Made by a program: the position numbers and the translations under genes. 59,856 nucleotides of DNA. Origin: Ignavibacteria bacterium (GTDB taxonomy: Bacteria > Bacteroidota > Ignavibacteria > Tepidaquicellales > OLB5). The stretch spans positions 1-59,856 of the forward strand of contig JAUQWS010000125.1 of NCBI GenBank assembly GCA_030835025.1, read 5' to 3'. Below, piece after piece: positions 46,386 through 57,000 of the stretch; the first letter of the stretch is position 1, and each line of letters starts with the position of its first letter. The notes under the pieces were generated by a model, which worked only from the letters and a program-made list of their open reading frames with translations, was not told the origin of the DNA and made no database searches.

Positions 46386-48143
46386 ATGAACAAACTGAAT
46401 ACATTAAAAATGTACGGAATTCTATTGGTTTTAGCGTTTATAACGCTTTCTGCTGTAAACTGCGGCAGGGCTAACAAGACCCTTGTTGAAATCGGCGACG
46501 AAAAGATCACACTCGGTGAATTTGAAAAACAGTATCTTAAAACTGTTGGCAGTGTTGATAGCGCCAAGATAAAAACTCTTGAAGAAAAGAAGCAGTTTTT
46601 GAACCTGTACATCAACTTCAGGCTTAAGGTAAAAGATGCCCGTGAAAGAGGACTCCTTAATAACCCCGAGATACAGAAAGATATTGAAGAATATAAAAGG
46701 AACTACTCCCCTACCTACCTGGTAGATAAAGAAATTGTCAGGGAAAAAGTTGAGGAGCTTTACGATAAAAGAAAAGACGAAGTAAGGGCTTCGCACATTT
46801 TGATAAACCTCCCTGAGAATGCTCCTCCGCAGGATTCCATAACAGCTTACCAAACCGCTGATTCGATCATCCAGAAGCTTGATAAAGGTGGTGATTTTGG
46901 AGAACTGGCTATTCAGTACTCAATGGATAGGACTGTGAAATCAAACAGAGGTGATCTGTATTACTTCACTGCCGGAATGACCGTTCCTGAATTTGAAGAT
47001 GCAGTGTATGCAATGAAGGTCGGTGAATTCTCTAAAAAGCCTATCAGAACAATGTTCGGGCTTCATATCATTAAACTTACGGATAGAAAACCAAGGACTG
47101 AATCAGTCAGAGTTTCGCATATTTTGATCCAGGATAAAAGAGACAGCTTAGGCAATATGATAGATTCTGCCGGTACCTACCAGAAAGCGCTTGATATTTA
47201 CAACAGGGCCAAAAAGGGCGATAGCTTCGAGGCACTTGTTCAGGAATTTACCGAAGATATGGGTTCAAAGGCATCTAACGGTGATCTTGGAAATGTTGAA
47301 AGAAGGCGCCTTGCACAGCCTTTAGACTCGGTTAGCTTTGTGATGAGTGTCGGTGATATAGCAGGACCGGTCAGGTCACCATACGGCTGGCATATTGTAA
47401 AGAAATTCGGAGAGAAAAAAGTAGGCTCTCTTGAAAAAGAATTTGAATCAATAAAGAATGAATACAAGAAGACGAAGAATTATAAGGATGACTATGCAAA
47501 ATTTGTTGAAACATTAAAGCAGAAATACAGTTATAAGATATTAGATGAAGGCCTGAACTTCCTCAGGTCAAAGTTTGATACAGTTAAGACTATCTCTGAT
47601 TATAATGTTGACAGCCTTTTCTCTCCACAGGATAAAGAAGTAGTTCTAGCTTCTTATGACGGAGGACAGGTTAAGGTTATTGATATTATCAATCATTTGA
47701 ATGTGAACAGGGATTATTCAAGAATGGCGCTGACTTTGCAGACTATCACTTCGATAATCAACTCATCTTCAGAAAGCCCGATACTTAACAAGAAAGCCGT
47801 TGAGTCAGGCATTGAAGATGATGACGAATATATTGCAAGCATAACCGATTACGAAAACGGGCTTCTGGTGTTCAGAATTGACCAGGATGAACTGTGGTCT
47901 AAGGTAAAACTTTCGGATAACGATCTGCTGAGTTTCTATGAATCGAACAAATCGAAATACGTTAAGAATGATTCAACCGGGGCACAGGTTGTAAAGCCGT
48001 TTGATGAGGCAAAGCCTGAAATTTCTAACGAGCTTCAACAGTTAAAGTATAAAGATTCAGAAAAGGCTTATCTTGAATCACTAAGGCAGAAATACCCCGT
48101 AGTGATGCACGAGGATATCCTGAACGAAGCATTTAAAGATTAA
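46386..48143 (+). CDS. Parvulin-type peptidyl-prolyl isomerase lipoprotein (PpiC/PrsA-like)
   Basis: The 585-residue product starts at ATG 46386, which places the lipoprotein signal correctly (TLSAVNC, Cys26); an upstream ATG-less extension to 46260 adds only an unlikely leader. It has a SurA-like N-terminal region (VEIGDEKITLGEFEKQYLK) and two parvulin domains, each beginning VRxSHILI and containing GDLYYFTAG or GDLGNVERR and a closing GLHIIKL or GWHIVKKFGE. It folds envelope proteins. It lies 12 bases before the next SurA-like gene, an operon. Family role is firm; partner proteins are unknown. Confidence 0.9.
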   Translation: MNKLNTLKMYGILLVLAFITLSAVNCGRANKTLVEIGDEKITLGEFEKQYLKTVGSVDSAKIKTLEEKKQFLNLYINFRLKVKDARERGLLNNPEIQKDIEEYKRNYSPTYLVDKEIVREKVEELYDKRKDEVRASHILINLPENAPPQDSITAYQTADSIIQKLDKGGDFGELAIQYSMDRTVKSNRGDLYYFTAGMTVPEFEDAVYAMKVGEFSKKPIRTMFGLHIIKLTDRKPRTESVRVSHILIQDKRDSLGNMIDSAGTYQKALDIYNRAKKGDSFEALVQEFTEDMGSKASNGDLGNVERRRLAQPLDSVSFVMSVGDIAGPVRSPYGWHIVKKFGEKKVGSLEKEFESIKNEYKKTKNYKDDYAKFVETLKQKYSYKILDEGLNFLRSKFDTVKTISDYNVDSLFSPQDKEVVLASYDGGQVKVIDIINHLNVNRDYSRMALTLQTITSIINSSSESPILNKKAVESGIEDDDEYIASITDYENGLLVFRIDQDELWSKVKLSDNDLLSFYESNKSKYVKNDSTGAQVVKPFDEAKPEISNELQQLKYKDSEKAYLESLRQKYPVVMHEDILNEAFKD

Positions 48144-48155
48144 GAAGAGAGTATA

Positions 48156-49454
48156 TTGGTAAAATTCAAGCTTCACAGTATTTTTGGTGTTTTTGCCGTT
48201 CTGGCTATTGTTTTCTGGTGTAATTTAGCTTACGCGCAGGAAGAAGGCGACAAGATAATCGCAATTGTAGGGAACGATGTTATTCTGCAATCTGACCTGA
48301 ATTTCCAGTTGTATAATTATCTCACCCAGAACAATCTTCAGCAGATCAATAACCAGATAGTAGAGGAAGTATTCCAGAATCTTCTGACCGAAAAACTTAT
48401 GCTCGCAAAGGCCGAGCAGGACAGCATCTATGTTTCACAGGATGAGATCAACAAGCAGGTTGAAGGCAGGCTAAAGGAAATTGTTGGGCAGATGGGCTCG
48501 GAAAAAAATGTCGAAGAGGCATACGGGCTGACCATTCCGAAGATAAGGAAGCTGCTGCAGGAACAGGTTGAACGCAATACCAAGATCAGCCGTGTAAAGC
48601 AGGAAAAGTTCGGTTACGGCATTACGGTTACAAGGCCGGAAGTTGTAAAGTTCTATAATGATTACAGGGATTCGCTCCAGCCTGTACCGGAAACATTTGA
48701 GCTGTCGCAAATAGTCAGGATTCCCAAAATTAGCGAAGACGCTAAGTTTATCGCCAAAGAAAAAGCGCTGCAGCTGCTTGATAGTGTTAAGGCAGGCAGG
48801 GACTTTTCTGAGCTTGCTAAGAAATATTCTGATGATTCACTCTCGGCAATTCAGGGCGGCGGTCTTGGGAAGGCCAAGAGAGGCTCTTTTGTGAAGGAGT
48901 TTGAAGACGCAGCATTCCTTCTTCAGCCGGGCGAAGTATCGGATATAGTGGAAACCGAGTTCGGCTATCACATCATCAAGCTGAATGAAAAGTCCGGTGA
49001 TTTCATCACGGCTCAGCACATTCTTGTGAAATTTCCCAGGCTTGAAGCCGCAGATTTTACCGAGATAGCTTTCTTAAAGAATCTTAAAAGTGATATACTT
49101 TCAGGCAAGTTAACTTTCAAACAGGCAGCAGTGCTCAATTCACAGGAGCCAAAATCTGCAGCCGATAGCGGATATGTAGGAAAGCTAAGCATAAACAATC
49201 TTGATAGCCTTGAGATAATGGCAATCAAAGACCTTAACCAGGGCGAGATCTCAGACCCTGTTAAAGTAGGTGATAGCAGGTATTATGGTTATTATCTGTA
49301 CCGGCTTATTGAAAGATTCCCCGAGCATAAAGCTACAATTGAAAGTGACTATGTACTTCTGCAGCAGTATGCTCAGCGGTATAAAGAGCAGAAATTGCTT
49401 AGTGAATGGATAGATGAGCTTAAGAAGACCATCTATGTAGAAATTAAATTATGA
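48156..49454 (+). CDS. Periplasmic SurA-like chaperone/peptidyl-prolyl isomerase
   Basis: The 432-residue product starts at TTG 48156 (AAGAGAG upstream) with a cleavable signal (VLAIVFWCNLAYAQ). The SurA N-domain opens GDKIIAIVGNDVILQSDLNF, and one clear parvulin domain follows (FELSQIVRIPK, GDLSDDSLSAIQGGGLGKAKRG type loop, EFGYHIIKLNE), with a second, divergent one in the last 130 residues (TAQHILVKFPR). Such proteins chaperone outer-membrane barrels; in this group they may also assist T9SS cargo. An intrinsic terminator follows directly. Confidence 0.88.
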   Translation: MVKFKLHSIFGVFAVLAIVFWCNLAYAQEEGDKIIAIVGNDVILQSDLNFQLYNYLTQNNLQQINNQIVEEVFQNLLTEKLMLAKAEQDSIYVSQDEINKQVEGRLKEIVGQMGSEKNVEEAYGLTIPKIRKLLQEQVERNTKISRVKQEKFGYGITVTRPEVVKFYNDYRDSLQPVPETFELSQIVRIPKISEDAKFIAKEKALQLLDSVKAGRDFSELAKKYSDDSLSAIQGGGLGKAKRGSFVKEFEDAAFLLQPGEVSDIVETEFGYHIIKLNEKSGDFITAQHILVKFPRLEAADFTEIAFLKNLKSDILSGKLTFKQAAVLNSQEPKSAADSGYVGKLSINNLDSLEIMAIKDLNQGEISDPVKVGDSRYYGYYLYRLIERFPEHKATIESDYVLLQQYAQRYKEQKLLSEWIDELKKTIYVEIKL

Positions 49455-49460
49455 AAATAG

Positions 49461-49483
49461 GGCAGCAGAGTTGCTGCCTTTTT
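49461..49483 (+). terminator. Rho-independent terminator of the foldase operon
   Basis: A 7-bp perfect stem GGCAGCA/TGCTGCC (49461-49467 with 49472-49478, four-base loop) is followed by five T residues. It begins seven bases after the stop at 49454 and ends 12 bases before the next ATG. Confidence 0.92.
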
Positions 49484-49494
49484 AATATAAATTA

Positions 49495-51591
49495 ATGCCA
49501 GGATTTTCTTCATCTTACTCCCCTCTTTTCCTGTTGGTTTTTCTCATTGTTTCAGCCGCAGTTTCTTACTGGTTCTATAGAAATACTGTTCTTTCAAAAC
49601 AAAAGAAACTTCTGCTCATAATTCTCAAATCCCTAGGGATATTCTTACTGTTGACACTGTTTATTGAGCCGGTGCTTTCTTCTTTGATAGATACTGATAA
49701 TGACAGGATGGATATTGTGCTTGTTGATAATTCAAGAAGCAATGAGCTGTTAAATAAGAAAATTGAGCTGAAGCGAATTATAGATAACAGCGCTATGCTT
49801 AACAGTGATCTGGAAGTTATTGCATTTTCAAACAACATTAAGCGGATAGAAAATGCAGATTCACTGACTTCTGAAGGTTGCGAAACATCCCTTTCAGATG
49901 CACTTAGAGAGCTTAAAACATCTTACCCTGATAGAGTTTTCAACAGCATCACCGTTATATCTGACGGCATCTTTAATGCGGGAGGAAACCCGCTGTACGA
50001 AGCAAAGATTCTGCAGTCTCCGTTCTTGACAATTGCAATTGGTGATTCCATACAGCAGAAAGATATACTTCTTAGATCAGTTGACTATAACGAGAAAGCG
50101 TTCATAGATCAGCCAACTACAGTTAGAGCGGGAGTTAACTCATTTTTCAATATTGCATTATCGGTGAAGGTAAACCTGTACAGAGAAGGATCCCTCTCAT
50201 CAACTAAGAATGTTGTATTCGAGGGTAAAACGGATGCCCTGAAAGAAGTTGAATTCGCAATAACCGAATCCGCACCGGGTAAGGTAAGATACAAGATCGA
50301 AACCGAATTCACAGACGGCGAATTGTCAGGGAAGAATAATTATGAAGACTTCTATATAACATTTATTGATAACAAAACAAACTTGCTTGTTATATCCGGC
50401 GGGCCGGGTTACGATAATGAATTTGCCGGATCAGTTCTCAAACGGATCGGTAATTACAGTCTCACTTTCAGGACGGCAAAGAACCAGTCAGAATTTTATG
50501 AAGGCGGAATTGATGAGCGGTTATTTCCAGAGCAATCTGCAGTGCTGTTCCTTAATTACCCTACAGGTCAAAGTGCGGCAAATGTTGTAAGCAGCATTAC
50601 AGAAAAAATAAAGCAGCATAATATTCCGCTTATATTCTTTGCAGGCAAAAACACAGATTATCAGAAAACAAATTCATTTGAAGAACTGCTGCCATTTGGA
50701 TTAAGCAGGCCAAATTCAGGGGAATCATTATTCAGCCTGCAGGTTGTCGGCTCTGTTGAAAATCCGTTAAGCAAAATTACAGGGCTCAATTCTGCTCCGC
50801 AGCTCTTCAGGAATGTTTCGGGTATTCAGACCAAACCGGGCTCAATTGTGCTGGCTACTGATAAAATTTCAGGAGAACCGGTCATGATCACAAGGGTCAA
50901 CGGGGACACAAGATCTGCTGCGCTTTTAGGATACGGCTTGTGGAGATGGCGTCTAAATGCCTCAGGAGATTTGGGAAAAACTCTTGAGTCTTTTATCCCT
51001 GAAATGATAAACCTGACTTTGCAGAAGGAAAAGAAAACAAGATTCCGGGTATATCCTTCCAAAGATATTTTTGATTATACAGAAGAACCGGTTATATATG
51101 CAGAAGTATTTGATGATAATTACATTCCAACACGGAATGCAGAGGTGAGCGGATTCATTAAGGATAAGTCCGGAAACAGAAGTGCCGACCTGAAATTTGA
51201 AGCAATTGAAAACAGATTCATTGCCCGCACTCACGCCCTTGGCATCGGTGAATACAGCATAGAGGCAAACTGTGATTTTAATGGCACGTTCTTATCCGCG
51301 GCAAGCAACAGGTTTCTGGTTGATTCTTTAAACACTGAATTTATCGAAACAAAAACAGATGCTCCTGCGCTAAGGGAGCTTTCCGAAAATACCGGCGGGC
51401 GAGTTGTTACAGGTGATGAGGCGGATGAAATTGTGAATATCATTAAGAACGTGAAGAATCCCTCTTTGAGTGAACAAAAAAGGGAAAGACCAATCCGTTT
51501 TAATCTTTGGGAAAACAAGTATGTCCTGTTAATTATTATCTTGTTTTTTGCAGCTGAATGGATTCTGAGGAAAAGAAATAACCTGGCTTAA
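49495..51591 (+). CDS. BatA/VWA-like membrane protein
   Basis: The 698-residue product has two N-terminal membrane helices (about 10-27 and 38-60), a long extracytoplasmic region, and a C-terminal helix (YVLLIIILFFAAEWILRKR). The first soluble part resembles a VWA fold (MDIVLVDNSRSNE, SITVISDGIFNAGG) but the MIDAS motif DxSxS is replaced by DNSRS. A region with VISGGPGYDNEFAG then resembles the GATase-like domain of such proteins. This is the layout of BatA-associated membrane proteins of Bacteroidota, of unknown role in stress or envelope integrity. The downstream ferredoxin has its own promoter. Confidence 0.75.
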   Translation: MPGFSSSYSPLFLLVFLIVSAAVSYWFYRNTVLSKQKKLLLIILKSLGIFLLLTLFIEPVLSSLIDTDNDRMDIVLVDNSRSNELLNKKIELKRIIDNSAMLNSDLEVIAFSNNIKRIENADSLTSEGCETSLSDALRELKTSYPDRVFNSITVISDGIFNAGGNPLYEAKILQSPFLTIAIGDSIQQKDILLRSVDYNEKAFIDQPTTVRAGVNSFFNIALSVKVNLYREGSLSSTKNVVFEGKTDALKEVEFAITESAPGKVRYKIETEFTDGELSGKNNYEDFYITFIDNKTNLLVISGGPGYDNEFAGSVLKRIGNYSLTFRTAKNQSEFYEGGIDERLFPEQSAVLFLNYPTGQSAANVVSSITEKIKQHNIPLIFFAGKNTDYQKTNSFEELLPFGLSRPNSGESLFSLQVVGSVENPLSKITGLNSAPQLFRNVSGIQTKPGSIVLATDKISGEPVMITRVNGDTRSAALLGYGLWRWRLNASGDLGKTLESFIPEMINLTLQKEKKTRFRVYPSKDIFDYTEEPVIYAEVFDDNYIPTRNAEVSGFIKDKSGNRSADLKFEAIENRFIARTHALGIGEYSIEANCDFNGTFLSAASNRFLVDSLNTEFIETKTDAPALRELSENTGGRVVTGDEADEIVNIIKNVKNPSLSEQKRERPIRFNLWENKYVLLIIILFFAAEWILRKRNNLA

Positions 51592-51697
51592 CGCTGGAGG
51601 GAACAATCTATACAACAAAGTATATTTAATCTTCATTTGCCGGGCGATAAAAATCATATACCGGTAAACTTCACTTTAAGATATCTCAATATTTTTA

Positions 51698-51705
51698 TAT
51701 ATTTG
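51698..51705 (+). promoter_or_regulatory. -7 box of the ferredoxin gene
   Basis: TATATTTG (51698-51705) lies 35 bases before the ATG at 51741; the RBS AGGAGA (51727-51732) is eight bases before it. No TTG at the expected spacing is evident. Confidence 0.5.
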
Positions 51706-51740
51706 TATGAACAACTTACTATAAACAGGAGAAAACTATT

Positions 51741-52097
51741 ATGCCTTGGGTTATAACAAAATTATGTCTTGACTGCAAAGATACTGAATGTGCCGAAGTT
51801 TGCCCGGTTGATTGCATTTATGAGTTAACTGTAGACGACCCTGATTTTTCGAAGAACATGCTTTACATTCACCCTACTGAGTGCATAGATTGTGCAGCAT
51901 GCGAACCCGCTTGTCCATGGCAGGCAATATTTGAAGATTCACAGGTACCTACTATATTTGCCGATGATATTGCACTGAACGCAAATATTTTCGAAAAGCA
52001 TCCGCCGGAGGACTTTACAACAGAAGTCACCCCGATAAGCAAGAACCCCTCACCTGAACAGATAGAAGCTAATAAGAAAAAATGGGGATACGCTTAA
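51741..52097 (+). CDS. fdxA: 7Fe-type ferredoxin
   Basis: The 118-residue product begins MPWVITKLCLDCKDTECAEV, and its cysteines lie at 9, 12, 17, 21, 25 and 48, 51, 54, 58. This spacing matches the Azotobacter-type 7Fe ferredoxin, in which one site is [3Fe-4S] and the other [4Fe-4S]; the first group has the extra Cys at position 12. The C-terminal 40 residues lack cysteines. It is a soluble low-potential electron carrier. It has its own promoter and terminator. Confidence 0.92.
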   Translation: MPWVITKLCLDCKDTECAEVCPVDCIYELTVDDPDFSKNMLYIHPTECIDCAACEPACPWQAIFEDSQVPTIFADDIALNANIFEKHPPEDFTTEVTPISKNPSPEQIEANKKKWGYA

Positions 52098-52118
52098 AAC
52101 TTAGTTTTTAAGACAGCA

Positions 52119-52146
52119 AAGGCCGGACAAAATCTCCGGCCTTTTT
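52119..52146 (+). terminator. Rho-independent terminator of fdxA
   Basis: A 9-bp stem (52119-52127 with 52135-52143, loop CAAAATC) ends in a T-run at 52142-52146. It sits about 20 bases after the fdxA stop. Confidence 0.9.
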
Positions 52147-52168
52147 AATTTAATTCCTGTTAATCTTC

Positions 52169-53857
52169 CTATTTAACCAGGACCATTTTCTTAGTCTGAA
52201 CAAAATTGCCCGAAGTTAATTCATAAAAGTACACTCCGCCGGAAAGGTTACTTGCATCAAAATCAACTGAATAGTTCCCTTTCAATTTGAATCCTTCAAT
52301 TATCCTCTTAACCTCTTTACCTGTCATATCGTAAACCTTAAGTGATACGATACCGTCATTGGGCAATGAGAAACCGATCCTGGTAGCAGGATTGAACGGA
52401 TTGGGGTAGTTCTGTGCAAGTGAAAACTCCTTAGCAATCTCATTGTTTGAGCCAATACCTGTCAGTGAGCCGCATACAACTCTTTCTGCAGTTGTGGGAT
52501 TAACGACCTGCGGTTGAATGCTAACGTCGCTTAATTGCAGTATCTGTCTCTGACAGCTGTCGCTCCACTGTCCCGGTCTTGGCTGGAACACAGTTGAGTC
52601 CTGGCATGCTGCAGTTACTCTGCCGAAACCGTCTGTCTTCAGGAAGAACGGGTCATTGCTTAAGCTTGTGGAATGGAATAACTTTCCGGTTACACTATAA
52701 CCCAATGGAGATGAAGCTTCCTTAAGGTCATAGCCTCTATCGGCTCCGGCAGTGTTTGGATATCTTCTTGTCCAAACCGGAGCGCCGGCAGCAACTGTGA
52801 TCTTGGATAGGATAATGTCTTCCGTACTTCCACCTGGAATTGCAGAACCTGTAAAAACGAGGGACATATCTGATGCCTGATATATTATGCTTTGGCTTTG
52901 TTCCATAACACCCGGCATACCGTAAGTGTTCTGCCATACAACAGCACCTGTTGAGGTGACTCTTATTACATAAACATCCCCCATTGGATCAAAAGCAGTG
53001 CTGTTACCGGTAACTGCAAATCCGCCGTCAGGCAATGCCACAATCTTCTTTCCGTCGCTGGGTGCACCGGGCATCGGACTGTATCCTTTGAACCAAACAG
53101 GAAATCCTGCAGAATTAATTTTCATTATGAAGACCTGATAGGGTCCGGCAGCGCCTGTGAATCGGTTTGTTATACCTGTAATTGCATAACTTCCGTCTAT
53201 AGGCTGGTACACGATTGAAAATGCTCTTTCATCCACCCATGGAAACGGGGGAACATAATTGAAAGCCCACATCAATCCTCCTGCAGGAGAATATTGAGAT
53301 GCAAGAATATGGTTCTTGGTTACTGATCCGGGTATGAATGTTTCAATATATCCCGCCATTGTGAAAACATCTGCTGTGTTCTTTACAACCTGGCGGTATT
53401 CATGCCTTAATGAATCAACTATCTGCCTTGAAAGAACATGAAAGCAGTTCGTATCCAGCATGCTGAAAGATGCTTTTTCCCTGCCGTTTGGTGCCCGGTA
53501 AAAACCGGCAAGAACATTCCTTCGCTGTGAAGCACTTTGCTGAATATGCGAAAAACACGAATCAGCCAGTGAAAAGCCCAGCAATGTCGCACATGACACT
53601 GCACCTGAGTTTGTTAATTTCAGATACATCCAGTCAAAACTTCCTGCATTCGGAGTTGAGTTTGATACACCGGCCACACTCCATTTGCCGGCAACAGTGC
53701 CATCAAAGTTCTTCTCTATCGAATAACCCAGCTCTGTTCTGGTTGAGAATGGAGGCAGGTCATAAGATTTAAGAAAATACTGTGCATTCAAATGGAATGT
53801 ATTTATCAGAATGAAAAATGCACAGAAAATGACGAAATTTGAAATTTTGTTTTTCAT
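52169..53857 (-). CDS. T9SS-secreted propeller-like protein
   Basis: The 562-residue product has a signal peptide (FVIFCAFFILINTFHLNA, about 1-26) and a repetitive central part with units like GGFAVTGNSTA, VYVIRVTSTGAVVWQNTYG and DIILSKITVAAGAPVWTRRY, the pattern of delta-60/PQQ-like propellers. The C-terminus is a T9SS type A sorting domain (NYPNPFNPATRIGFSLP, SGGVYFYELT, KKMVLVK). An AGGAG motif precedes its ATG. It is divergent from the large regulator at 54083, which may control it (inference from position). Function unknown. Confidence 0.88.
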   Translation of the reverse strand: MKNKISNFVIFCAFFILINTFHLNAQYFLKSYDLPPFSTRTELGYSIEKNFDGTVAGKWSVAGVSNSTPNAGSFDWMYLKLTNSGAVSCATLLGFSLADSCFSHIQQSASQRRNVLAGFYRAPNGREKASFSMLDTNCFHVLSRQIVDSLRHEYRQVVKNTADVFTMAGYIETFIPGSVTKNHILASQYSPAGGLMWAFNYVPPFPWVDERAFSIVYQPIDGSYAITGITNRFTGAAGPYQVFIMKINSAGFPVWFKGYSPMPGAPSDGKKIVALPDGGFAVTGNSTAFDPMGDVYVIRVTSTGAVVWQNTYGMPGVMEQSQSIIYQASDMSLVFTGSAIPGGSTEDIILSKITVAAGAPVWTRRYPNTAGADRGYDLKEASSPLGYSVTGKLFHSTSLSNDPFFLKTDGFGRVTAACQDSTVFQPRPGQWSDSCQRQILQLSDVSIQPQVVNPTTAERVVCGSLTGIGSNNEIAKEFSLAQNYPNPFNPATRIGFSLPNDGIVSLKVYDMTGKEVKRIIEGFKLKGNYSVDFDASNLSGGVYFYELTSGNFVQTKKMVLVK

Positions 53858-54055
53858 TTTGGTTTCTCCTACCCCTGTTTTTTTGGGGTTTTAGTTTAGG
53901 AATTGTGGATTGGTAACCAATCATGTACAAACTTATTTCCAGACCCTACAGAAACCTTAGCAAAAACCTTATCAGGTATGAAAATTCTATTTTAAGGCCG
54001 TATTACGCAGGATTGCTGTTTTGCTATTGTTGTGTTATTTGCAGGTTTAGTTTAT

Positions 54056-54063
54056 TATATTTA
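54056..54063 (+). promoter_or_regulatory. Candidate -7 box of the STAND regulator
   Basis: TATATTTA (54056-54063), one mismatch to TATATTTG, lies 20 bases before the TTG start at 54083. A TTG at 54030-54032 gives a 23-base spacer. The 225-base divergent region 53858-54082 shows nothing else clear. Confidence 0.35.
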
Positions 54064-54082
54064 GCGAATTTAAGACGAACCA

Positions 54083-57000
54083 TTGCTGAGCGTAATCAAT
54101 CAGACACGGATCACTGCACCGAAATTCCCTGAAGGAATCATCAGGCGGCAGGATTTGCTTGAAAAACTAAAGGAAAACAAGAATAAAAAGCTTCTGCTTG
54201 TCACGGGTCCTGCAGGTTTCGGCAAAACAACACTTATCATAGATCACATTTATGGCAGTGAGATGAGTTATGCCTGGATGCAGATCAAAAAAGATATCGG
54301 CAGCATTTATCTTTTTTACAGGTATGTTATTGCATCACTTCGAAAGGTTAAAAGTGAATTTGGGGATGCAACCATAAAGCTTATTTCACAAATCGAAGAA
54401 GACTCATCAAAAATATCCGAACCGGAGCGTGCTATAGATCAGATCACAAGTTCATTTACTAATGAATTTATGCAGTGTTTTAAGGAGGATATTACAATTG
54501 TTCTGGATGACATTCATGAAATAATTCCTTACAGCTGGCACAAGTACCTGCTTGATTCAATTATTGAGGAAACTCCGCATAATCTGCACATTGCAATTAC
54601 AAGCAGGTCACTTCCGGAAATAAATCTCTCTTCGCTTCGTTCAAAAAGGAACTTACTTGAAGTAAACAAGAAAGATCTGTTGTTTGCCCGAAATGAGATC
54701 GAGCTTTTAGCCAAAGACATTTACAATAAGGCATACAGCGATGAAGAGCTTGATTACTTCGAGGAATTTATCGGGGGTTGGGTAACCGGCATCCACCTTA
54801 TGATCCAGGCTTACGGAGACAGGATAACTTCAGGAGAGATGTCAGCAGGTTTCATTCCGGAAAACCTGTTCGATTACTTCGCAAATGAGATCTTTGAAAG
54901 ACAGACAGAAGAAATTAAGAGTTTTCTTATCCATACTGCTTACTTTGATGAGTTCGGAGAGGAACTGTGCAATTCACTCCCGGGAATTTCCGGCAGCAGG
55001 GAGATACTGAAGTATCTATCTGGGAAGAACATCTTCATCGAAACTATTCAGCAGCCAAGTACGGGAGGCATACAGGACCAGAAATTCAGTTATAATCAGC
55101 TTTTCCGGAATTTCCTGCTTAACAAATCAACCCGTGAGCTAGGCGCAGGTGAATTAAAGAGGCTCTACCTCGCAATTGCAGGTGTGTTTGAAGAGAAAGG
55201 GATTAGTGATGAAGCATCGAAGTATTACCAGCTTGCAGGTAATATTGATAAATCACTGGCACAGCTAAAACAATGCTTTCAGCCGCTCTTTCTCAGCGGT
55301 CAATACGGTAAGCTTTGGGAACTTGTTTCTTCATTTCCCGAGGATAAAGTTTCTGCGAACAGTGAGTTGCTTTATTACAATGCTCTCCTTTGGAAATATT
55401 ATAAAGGAAATCTTGATGCTGCACTGGACTATGTGAACAGGGCGATCGAAAAGACAGTGATTGCAGGTGATGAAGATTACATGATAACGTGCATTATTGC
55501 CAAATCCGAGCTGCTCCTTAACCAGTCTAGAGCAAATGAAGTAATGGGATTGCTTTCAAAACTTGATACGAAAAGCATATCGGCTGAAAACAAAGCAAAG
55601 ATCATGTTTTATTTGGGTAATGCAAATTTTACGGTGAATATGTATGATATCTCTGAGAATTACCTGAAAAAGGCACTTGAGCTTTGCGAAGAACATTCGA
55701 TAACCGAACTTGTACCGGATATTTACCATTTGCTGGGAAGCATAAATATAAATAAGGGCGAGTTCATTCTTTCAAAGCATTATTTTGAGCTTACAATAGG
55801 CAAGACAAACAGCTTATACAAGAAGCTAATAGCATCAGGGAATCTTTCAATTTTATACTCAAGAAGCGGAAAGTTCCAGAAAGCTAAGGAGTATCTGGAT
55901 GATGCAAGAAAGCTGGTTACACTCTTTAGAACACCTATAATTGATCTTGTCATCAAAATGATAGACTATACCCTTACATTTGAGATCACCGATTATGATT
56001 CAGCAGCTTTGCTTGCAAAAGAGATCAATGAAGCGGCGCTGAAACTGAATCTGAACAATTACATTTTTCTAAGCTACCAGTTTTTGGGAGAAGTTAACTA
56101 CTACTCCGGCAGCCCCTCAAACTCAACCGCGTATTATAGAATTGCTGAAAATTACATTGATGACTCTAACGAAGCTGAAAAGCTTAATCTTGAAATACTT
56201 ATGATCATATCCGAAAAAGAAGCACTTAAAAGGCCGGATACAGAATCCAAACTGCTGAAGGCATATGCTTTCCAGGATGCCACGGGTTATAATTATGATA
56301 AGACATCAACTGGATATCATTTATCTTTGTACTATTATTTGAACAACCAACCCACTACTGCGCTTGAATACTTGAAAAAAAGCATTTCATTGGCCGGAGA
56401 AAAGGAGTATTACGGATTTCTGATAAGGGAGTATCTGTACAATTCGATCCTTTTTAACCTATTGATCAGTAATGAATCCGAGAAAGTTCTGGTTCGCTCA
56501 CTTGCAGATCAGGTAAAAGAGATTTCAGAGCTTTCATGGATAACTGATTCACACAGGACCAAGCTTAGGTCAAAATTGCTGGAACTTTATGACATCAGGC
56601 TTTCTTCTTTCGGGAATCCTGAATTCACTCTGAAAGGTAAACTGATCGAAGAATCAAAGTGGAAAAGAAAGAAACATAAGCTCTTGCTCTGTATGTTATT
56701 TGTTTCAACCGGGAGGCAAATTTCAAAAGACAGGATAATTGACAGCTTCTTCCAAACCGCAGGCGTAGAAAGTTCTGATAACCTGTTTCACCAGGCAGTT
56801 TCAAATATCAGAAGCACATTAAAGACGGGGAAGGAAACAAAAGAAAAACAATCCAACCCGGAAAATTACATATTGTATGAAGGAAAATCATTAAGATTGA
56901 ATCCTGACTATACGTATTACTGCGATATTGAAGAATTTGATAAACTGATAAGTAAGAGCCATTCCGCCGTCGAAATCTCCGACAAAATAATGTTATTGGA

